Of a stretch of 16,846 nucleotides of DNA, positions 11,310-16,846 are shown piece after piece. A program made the translations under genes and the position numbers. The stretch spans positions 1-16,846 of the forward strand of contig JAFSQZ010000123.1 in the NCBI GenBank assembly GCA_017446355.1, given 5' to 3'. The notes under the pieces were generated by a model. It did not search any database. It saw nothing but the letters and a program-made list of their open reading frames with translations, and was not told where the DNA came from. This DNA comes from Neisseriaceae bacterium (GTDB taxonomy: Bacteria > Pseudomonadota > Gammaproteobacteria > Burkholderiales > Neisseriaceae). Every line of letters begins with the position of its first letter. The stretch's first letter is position 1.

Positions 11310-12242
11310 ATGGACAACAGTATTCTTGAATTGCGTCATTTGCGTACTTTGCTGGCTTTGGAAGAAACAGGCAGCGTATCGGCTGCGGCACAGCGTGTAT
11401 TTTTAACACAATCGGCGTTATCTCATCAAATCCGCGCTTTGGAAAATTATTTTGATACGCCTCTTTTTGAACGCAAATCCAATCCTTTGCGATTTACACC
11501 TGTTGGTGAACGCTTATTGAAATTGGGACGTGAGTTATTGCCACAAGTCGCTGCTGCAGAACGCGATTTAATGCAAATTATTCAAGGAGAAGCGGGTGAA
11601 TTGCGGTTAGCAGTAGAATGTCATACTTGTTTTGATTGGTTAATGCCTGCTATGGGTGTGTTTCGTCCGCAGTGGCCGAATGTTGAATTGGATATTGTTT
11701 CAGGTTTTCAAGCAGACCCTGTTGCATTATTGCTGTCGCATCGTGCGGATTTGGCGATTGTTTCCGAAACCACACCACAAACAGGAATTGTTTATCAGCC
11801 TTTATTTGCTTATGAAATGGTGGGCATTTGCGCTCCTGATCATTTTTTGGCACAAAAATCAGTTTGGCAAGCGATTGATTTTGCTGATGAAACCCTGATT
11901 ACTTACCCTGTTCCCGATGATATGTTGGATTTGGTACGTAAGGTGTTACTGCCTAATGATATACACCCTGCACGTCGTCATAGTGAATTGACCATTGCTA
12001 TTGTGCAGTTGGTTGCCAGTCGTCGTGGAATTGCTGCTTTACCTTATTGGGCAGTGATGCCTTATGTGGAAAAAAATTATGTGGTAGAACGAAAAATCAC
12101 AGATGATTCATTGACCAGCGAACTTTATGCAGCAATGCGTGAAGAAGATGCAGAGCGTGCTTATTTGAATGATTTTTGCACCATTGTACGCGAAGAAAGT
12201 TTTGCAAATTTACCAGGTTTAAGTACCTTACAAATCAAGTAA
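11310..12242 (+). CDS. metR: MetR-like LysR-family regulator
   Basis: A 310-residue cytoplasmic DNA-binding regulator. The N-terminal winged helix-turn-helix covers about 8-67, with TGSVSAAAQRVFLTQSALSHQIRALE as recognition region and LFERKSNPLRFTPVGERLL after it. The ligand domain starts near residue 95. Its ECHTCFDWLMPAM, VELDIVSGFQADPV, YPVPDDMLDLVRKVLLP and GIAALPYWAV closely parallel E. coli MetR, the homocysteine-responsive activator of methionine genes. No methionine biosynthesis gene lies beside it here, so its targets are elsewhere. No clear Shine-Dalgarno sequence precedes the ATG. A candidate self-operator lies upstream. The gene converges on nuoN and shares a terminator with it. 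Confidence 0.9.
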   Translation: MDNSILELRHLRTLLALEETGSVSAAAQRVFLTQSALSHQIRALENYFDTPLFERKSNPLRFTPVGERLLKLGRELLPQVAAAERDLMQIIQGEAGELRLAVECHTCFDWLMPAMGVFRPQWPNVELDIVSGFQADPVALLLSHRADLAIVSETTPQTGIVYQPLFAYEMVGICAPDHFLAQKSVWQAIDFADETLITYPVPDDMLDLVRKVLLPNDIHPARRHSELTIAIVQLVASRRGIAALPYWAVMPYVEKNYVVERKITDDSLTSELYAAMREEDAERAYLNDFCTIVREESFANLPGLSTLQIK

Positions 12243-12257
12243 TGTTTGTCAAACCCA

Positions 12258-12294
12258 AAAAAAGCTGCCTGAAAACCATTCAGGCAGCTTTTTT
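12258..12294. terminator. Bidirectional inverted-DUS terminator between metR and nuoN
   Basis: The A-run plus GCTGCCTGAA (12258-12273) pairs with TTCAGGCAGC plus a T-run (12279-12294) around a 5-base loop. Because the arms end in A6 and T6, each strand sees a stem followed by a U-run, so it can serve both convergent genes. Confidence 0.9.
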
Positions 12295-12305
12295 GATGAC
12301 ACCAA

Positions 12306-13757
12306 TTAAATGCTGTATGACAACGCTGTTTTAATCCATTCAGTTAACGTACTTGGGAATACGCCCCAAACCAGTAATAATAAAGCATTGAGTGATAATA
12401 CCCATTTCATTATTAAGTCATCTGAAAGTGGTGCCTGATCTTGTGCTTCGTCAAAATACATAATTTTTACGACGCGCAAATAGTAGAATGCACCTATCAA
12501 AGACATAATAACAGCGAATACTGCTAAACCAGTTGCCCAACCATAAGACGATAACACCAATGCTTTTAACACGGCAAATTTGGCATAGAAACCCATTAAA
12601 GGAGGAATACCCGCCATACTGAATAACACCAGTAACATTACAAATGCATACCAAGCATTGCGTTGGTTTAAACCTGCCAAGTCGCTGATTTCTTCACATT
12701 CTTTGTCTTCTCTACTCAATAGCATTAACACGCCAAAACCGGCCAAACTCATTAAAATGTACGTAATGGCGTAATATATCGCTGCTTGAAGACCAATGAA
12801 ATGTCCTAAAAAGGCGAGTAAAACAAAACCCATATGTGAAATGGTGGAAAAGGCAAACATACGTTTAATATTGGTTTGCATAATCGCCGCAAGGTTACCA
12901 ATCAATAATGATAAAACGGCTAATGCTGCAAAAATCAATAACCAATCACCTTTTTGAAGTGCTAAACCTTCCACCAAAATACGGAAAGCAAACACTGTGG
13001 CAGCAATTTTGGGAACAGAACCAATAAAGGCTGCAACAGAAGTTGGCGCACCTTGATACACATCTGGCACCCACATATGAAATGGTACAACACCAAATTT
13101 AAAACCAATGGCTGCTACGACTAATAAAACACCTAATTTCAATAACCAACCATTGACAGCACCTTCGTGCGTGTGTTGCAAAATATCAAAAAATTGTAGG
13201 CTACCTGTTGCGCCGTAAATCATAGAAATGCCGTAAAGCAGAATACCTGATGCCAATGCGCCTAACACAAAATATTTTAAGGCAGCTTCTGACGCTTTTG
13301 CATAATCACGACGCAAAGCAATCATCGCATACAAAGCTAACGATAACATTTCTAAACCTACGTACGCAGACAAGAAATGTATTGAGCTAATCATGACACC
13401 CATACCCACCAAGGCAAACATTGCCAAAATGTAATACTCGCCTTTAAACATACCGCGCAATTGGTTATAAGGTTTGGCATAAGTAAATAAAGCTGCTGTA
13501 CCCAAGTAGGCAACTACTTTTGCAATTTGTGATATGCCATCTGCGATGTACATACGATTGAAAGCCAGTGCAGGCTCGGTTTGCCACACAGCAATTTGTG
13601 CCACTGCTGCCAACAATACTGCACCGATACTTAAATAGTGAGTGATATAACGATTATCATCACTTGTCCATAAATCTGCCAACAATACGCCAAACATAGC
13701 ACAAATCAATACGATTTCAGGCGTGGCAGCTACTAAATTTAAATTGGTCAAATCCAT
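12306..13757 (-). CDS. nuoN: NADH-quinone oxidoreductase subunit N
   Basis: One of the three antiporter-like membrane subunits of respiratory complex I, contributing to proton translocation across the inner membrane. The 483-residue product is of normal length and consists of about 14 membrane helices. Diagnostic stretches include LSAYVGLEMLSLALYAMIAL with the conserved acidic residue of helix 5, MWVPDVYQGAPTSVAAFIGSVPKIA with the conserved lysine in the broken helix 7 region, and NIKRMFAFSTISHMGFVLLA. The Shine-Dalgarno GAGGTG (13764-13769) overlaps the nuoM stop codon, so translation is coupled. It is the last gene of the nuo operon and ends 12 bases from the shared terminator with metR. 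Confidence 0.97.
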   Translation of the reverse strand: MDLTNLNLVAATPEIVLICAMFGVLLADLWTSDDNRYITHYLSIGAVLLAAVAQIAVWQTEPALAFNRMYIADGISQIAKVVAYLGTAALFTYAKPYNQLRGMFKGEYYILAMFALVGMGVMISSIHFLSAYVGLEMLSLALYAMIALRRDYAKASEAALKYFVLGALASGILLYGISMIYGATGSLQFFDILQHTHEGAVNGWLLKLGVLLVVAAIGFKFGVVPFHMWVPDVYQGAPTSVAAFIGSVPKIAATVFAFRILVEGLALQKGDWLLIFAALAVLSLLIGNLAAIMQTNIKRMFAFSTISHMGFVLLAFLGHFIGLQAAIYYAITYILMSLAGFGVLMLLSREDKECEEISDLAGLNQRNAWYAFVMLLVLFSMAGIPPLMGFYAKFAVLKALVLSSYGWATGLAVFAVIMSLIGAFYYLRVVKIMYFDEAQDQAPLSDDLIMKWVLSLNALLLLVWGVFPSTLTEWIKTALSYSI

Positions 13758-13767
13758 CTTTCACACC

Positions 13768-15288
13768 TCAAATTTTACTTTGCGCTACTTGTGCAATTAA
13801 ATCATCAGCAGCTTGATGTACCACTTGAATAAACACGTCGGGATACAAACCCATACCCAAAACAGCAAACGCTAATATAACCAAAATAGCAAGTTCACGA
13901 TAATTAACATCTTTCATTTCACGTACATGGTCATTTGTGATTTCACCAAAAATGGTACGTTTATACATCCATAAAGTGTAACCTGCACCGAAAATCAAGG
14001 TTAAGGCAGCCAATGCGCCTATCCATAAGTTCACGTTTACTGAACCCATAATCACCATAAATTCACCAACGAAACCTGATGTAGCAGGTAAGCCTGCATT
14101 TGCCATGGCAAACAACATCATAAATGCAGCGAATTTTGGCATAACATTCACAACACCACCATAATCTGCAATATTACGCGTGTGCAAACGGTCATACATT
14201 ACGCCAATACAGAAGAACATAGCAGCAGAAACAAAACCGTGTGAAATCATTTGTACAATCGCGCCTTTCAAACCCCAAGGATTTAATTCACCCAAAGGGC
14301 TGCCTGAAAAGACTCCACTAAATAGGAAGATACCTAAAGTAACAAAACCCATATGGCTAATAGATGAATACGCCACCAGTTTTTTCATATCTGTTTGCAC
14401 CAATGCCACCAAACCGATGTACACCACTGCAATCAAGCTTAATACGATAACAAAAGGAGCAAAATAACGAGAGGCATCTGGCAAAATGGGCAAAATAAAA
14501 CGTAAAAAACCGTAAGCACCAATTTTCAAAGTAATCGCAGCCAACACCATAGAACCGCCTGTTGGTGCTTCAACGTGTGCATCAGGCAGCCAAGTATGTA
14601 CGGGGAACATTGGCACTTTTACGGCAAATGATAAGAAGAATGCAATAAATAAAAGTTGTTGAACACCAAAAGGAATTTGCTCAATGGCTTGCATATCTGT
14701 AATCATAAAGCTTCCGCCTGCCTGAACAGACAAGTAAATCAATGCCACCAACATCAACAACGAACCCAATAAAGTGTAGAGAAACAGTTTCATTGCAGCA
14801 TAAACGCGGCGTGGACCACCCCATACACCAATAATCAAGTATAAGGGAATGAGCATACCTTCAAAGAATACGTAAAACAAAATCGCATCTTGTGCGGCAA
14901 ATGCACCGTTAATCAGACCAGCCATAATCAAAAATGCCGCCATATATTGCGCAGGACGTTTTTGAATCACTTCCCAAGCCGACATTACTACCAGCAAAGT
15001 AATAAAGCTATTCAGAATCACAAATAAAACGGAAATACCGTCTACACCCAAAGCGTAATTTAAGTGAAAGGCTGGTATCCATTCATGAAGTTCTGTGAAC
15101 TGATAGCCTCCATTTGAACGATCAAAATAGATAAACAAAGGCAGAGTCAGCACAAAGCTTATCAATGCACCAAGTAATGCCAAAACACGTGCCAATGGTG
15201 CACGATTATCTGATCCTGTTGCCAAGACCAAAATACCCGCGAGAATTGGCACCCAAATGACTAAACTGAGTAAGTTGTTGAAAAACAT
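13768..15288 (-). CDS. nuoM: NADH-quinone oxidoreductase subunit M
   Basis: The second antiporter-like subunit of complex I in the window, 506 residues. The family's essential glutamate lies in YVFFEGMLIPLYLIIGVWGG (near residue 143), and HTWLPDAHVEAPTGGSMVLAAITLKIGAYGFLRF holds the conserved lysine of the proton path. QTDMKKLVAYSSISHMGFVTLG also matches. It starts 78 bases after nuoL on the same strand and ends 10 bases before nuoN. The ribosome site is weak (AGG about 9 bases upstream). A nearly complete uptake sequence (GGCTGCCTGAA around 14299) sits in the coding sequence. Confidence 0.97.
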   Translation of the reverse strand: MFFNNLLSLVIWVPILAGILVLATGSDNRAPLARVLALLGALISFVLTLPLFIYFDRSNGGYQFTELHEWIPAFHLNYALGVDGISVLFVILNSFITLLVVMSAWEVIQKRPAQYMAAFLIMAGLINGAFAAQDAILFYVFFEGMLIPLYLIIGVWGGPRRVYAAMKLFLYTLLGSLLMLVALIYLSVQAGGSFMITDMQAIEQIPFGVQQLLFIAFFLSFAVKVPMFPVHTWLPDAHVEAPTGGSMVLAAITLKIGAYGFLRFILPILPDASRYFAPFVIVLSLIAVVYIGLVALVQTDMKKLVAYSSISHMGFVTLGIFLFSGVFSGSPLGELNPWGLKGAIVQMISHGFVSAAMFFCIGVMYDRLHTRNIADYGGVVNVMPKFAAFMMLFAMANAGLPATSGFVGEFMVIMGSVNVNLWIGALAALTLIFGAGYTLWMYKRTIFGEITNDHVREMKDVNYRELAILVILAFAVLGMGLYPDVFIQVVHQAADDLIAQVAQSKI

Positions 15289-15343
15289 AGTTATAGCCTA
15301 TTTTCTTATTTTATTTAAATCAAAACTTTGTATTAACGATAAT

Positions 15344-15358
15344 TTCAGGCAGCCTGAA
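15344..15358 (+). repeat. DNA uptake sequence in the nuoL-nuoM gap
   Basis: A full copy 8 bases after the nuoL stop codon within the operon. Confidence 0.9.
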
Positions 15359-15366
15359 AAATTAAA

Positions 15367-16846
15367 TTACTTAAACCATAAATTCCAGAAAAATGCCACA
15401 ATCAACACCAACACCCCAAAGACCATCGCAGTAGCGTAAGTGTAAATAAAGCCTGTTTGGAACTTACGAACTTGTGCGGCAATGCTACCTACTAATTTCG
15501 CTGCACCATTGACAATGAAATTATCAATAATCATGGTGTCGCCCACTTTCCAGAAGAATTGACCTAATGCACGACCACCTTTGGCAAATACGTTGAAATA
15601 CAACGCGTCCATATAGTATTTGTTGTCCAATAATTTATAGATGGGCGAGAATGCACGTGCCAATTTTTCAGGCAGCGCAGGGGCTTGTACATACAAGAAC
15701 CAAGCGGCAACCACACCTGCAATGGCTAAATACAGCACTGGTGAAGCAATACTGTGCATAACCATGCCCATCACACCGTGAAATTCTTCTTTCATAATGT
15801 GCATTACAGAATGTGCTTCGTGATTTACAAAAATAGCATCTTTAAAGAAATCACCATATAACAAAGGTTCAATCGTTAATGCACCAATGATAACTGAAGG
15901 AATTGCTAGTAAAATCAATGGTAAGGTAACCACCCAAGGGCTTTCATGCGGATTATCTTGTGGTGCTAAACCATGATGATGCTCACCGTGATGTGCCGTG
16001 TGTTTGTTTTCACGCCAACGTTCTTTACCGTGAAATACAATAAAGTACTGACGAAACGCATAAAACGCTGTAACAAACACGCTTGCCAACACCGCAAAAT
16101 AGGCAAAACCGCTGCCTGAAAGTTGACTGGCATGAACCGCTTCAATAATACTGTCTTTGGAGTAGAACCCAGAGAAAAATGGCGTACCAATCAGTGATAA
16201 ATTACCCAATAACATAGTTAACCAAGTAATCGGCATATATTTACGCAAACCGCCCATATTGCGCATATCTTGGTCGTGGTGCATACCGATAATCACACTA
16301 CCTGCCGCCAAGAATAACAAGGCTTTGAAAAATGCGTGTGTCATCACGTGGAACATCGCAATAGAGTAAGCTGACACACCTAATGCCACAGTCATATAAC
16401 CCAATTGTGATAATGTTGAATAAGCAATCACGCGTTTAATATCGTTTTGAATAACACCTAAAAAACCCATAAATAATGCAGTTATCGCACCAATAATCAT
16501 CACAAAACTCAATGCACTGTCGCTCATTTCGTACATAGGCGACATACGTGAAACCATAAATAAGCCAGCTGTTACCATTGTTGCTGCGTGAATCAATGCA
16601 GAAATAGGGGTTGGACCTTCCATAGAATCAGGCAGCCACACGTGTAAAGGGAATTGTGCGGATTTACCCATTGCACCAACAAATAATAAAATGCAGGTTA
16701 CTGTAATCAAGTCTGCACCTAAAAAGTGCATTCCTTCAACATTGGGCAAATAAGCAAACACATCAGCATAACGTAAGCTACCGCCAAAATATGCTAACAC
16801 CAAACCAATACCCAACAAGAAACCGAAATCACCTACACGGTTAATG
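15367..16846 (-). CDS. nuoL: NADH-quinone oxidoreductase subunit L (partial, 5' end outside the window)
   Basis: The largest antiporter-like subunit of complex I; about 492 C-terminal residues are present. The reading frame is open at the window edge: the first full codons read I-N-R-V-G-D-F-G-F-L-L-G, a conserved internal NuoL stretch, so roughly the first 170-190 residues, including helix 5, are missing. Present are HVWLPDSMEGPTPISALIHAATMV, QNDIKRVIAYSTLSQLGYM, a histidine-rich loop (HTAHHGEHHHG) typical of proteobacterial NuoL, and the C-terminal part with the long lateral helix. A TTG at 16816-16818 opens an apparent start but is internal. Membership of the nuoLMN order is clear. Confidence 0.96.
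   Translation of the reverse strand, partial: INRVGDFGFLLGIGLVLAYFGGSLRYADVFAYLPNVEGMHFLGADLITVTCILLFVGAMGKSAQFPLHVWLPDSMEGPTPISALIHAATMVTAGLFMVSRMSPMYEMSDSALSFVMIIGAITALFMGFLGVIQNDIKRVIAYSTLSQLGYMTVALGVSAYSIAMFHVMTHAFFKALLFLAAGSVIIGMHHDQDMRNMGGLRKYMPITWLTMLLGNLSLIGTPFFSGFYSKDSIIEAVHASQLSGSGFAYFAVLASVFVTAFYAFRQYFIVFHGKERWRENKHTAHHGEHHHGLAPQDNPHESPWVVTLPLILLAIPSVIIGALTIEPLLYGDFFKDAIFVNHEAHSVMHIMKEEFHGVMGMVMHSIASPVLYLAIAGVVAAWFLYVQAPALPEKLARAFSPIYKLLDNKYYMDALYFNVFAKGGRALGQFFWKVGDTMIIDNFIVNGAAKLVGSIAAQVRKFQTGFIYTYATAMVFGVLVLIVAFFWNLWFK

Noticed and set aside
16816..16818. TTG as a start for nuoL
   Set aside because: The frame remains open and NuoL-like to the window edge (NRVGDFGF precedes it), so the gene is truncated by the window, not started here.
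1..16846. tRNA, rRNA, insertion sequence or integrase
   Set aside because: No cloverleaf-like sequence, transposase motif or target-site duplication was seen on either strand by eye.

Overview
The window looks like ordinary chromosome from a member of the Neisseriaceae. The main clue is a dense scatter of the 15-base word TTCAGGCAGCCTGAA (or its complement), with 14 full copies and many partial ones. One strand of this word reads AGGCAGCCTGAA and the other AGGCTGCCTGAA. These are the DNA uptake sequence (DUS) dialects that, from memory, are described for Kingella and Simonsiella; they are not the ATGCCGTCTGAA dialect of Neisseria meningitidis or gonorrhoeae. The sequence is visibly AT-rich and the gene content is housekeeping. 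A Simonsiella, Kingella or Alysiella relative is my best inference; species cannot be fixed from this window.

Layout, left to right. Positions 1-476 are non-coding and hold a terminator-like hairpin and two oppositely oriented stem-loop repeats. On the minus strand come rpsB-tsf (477-2126, ribosomal protein S2 and EF-Ts) with a strong promoter at 2275-2303, then a small unknown membrane protein (2304-2519), then transaldolase (tal, 2701-3756, GTG start). A 331-base divergent spacer (3757-4087) contains two tandem ~105-base units of short hairpins. On the plus strand follow kdsD (arabinose-5-phosphate isomerase, the first step towards Kdo for LPS), a thiosulfate-type transporter with a TusA partner (5281-6571), a manganese-type superoxide dismutase (6828-7451), and a lipoate cluster ybeD-lipB-SDR-lipA followed by two small envelope proteins of the YqjD and YqjE type (7694-11176). 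metR (11310-12242) ends the plus-strand block. It converges on the nuo operon tail, read on the minus strand: nuoL (partial, runs off the right edge), nuoM and nuoN (12306-16846). The two blocks share an inverted-DUS terminator at 12258-12294.

Functional themes. Translation (rpsB, tsf), pentose phosphate and Kdo carbohydrate flow (tal, kdsD), sulfur handling (TsuA/TusA, lipoate synthesis, MetR), oxidative stress (sodA) and respiration (nuoLMN). Lipoyl synthase consumes sulfur from an auxiliary iron-sulfur cluster, so the sulfur genes may be metabolically linked, but nothing in the sequence proves co-regulation.

I found no mobile element, CRISPR array, phage remnant, tRNA or rRNA, and no candidate new multi-gene system. 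The most unusual signal is non-coding. Upstream of kdsD, two tandem units have nearly the same ends and the same series of three hairpins, but the stems differ in sequence while still pairing. Other points of interest are DUS copies placed inside genes and at a stop codon, DUS pairs forming terminators, and an rpsB promoter whose predicted start falls on a terminator-like hairpin.
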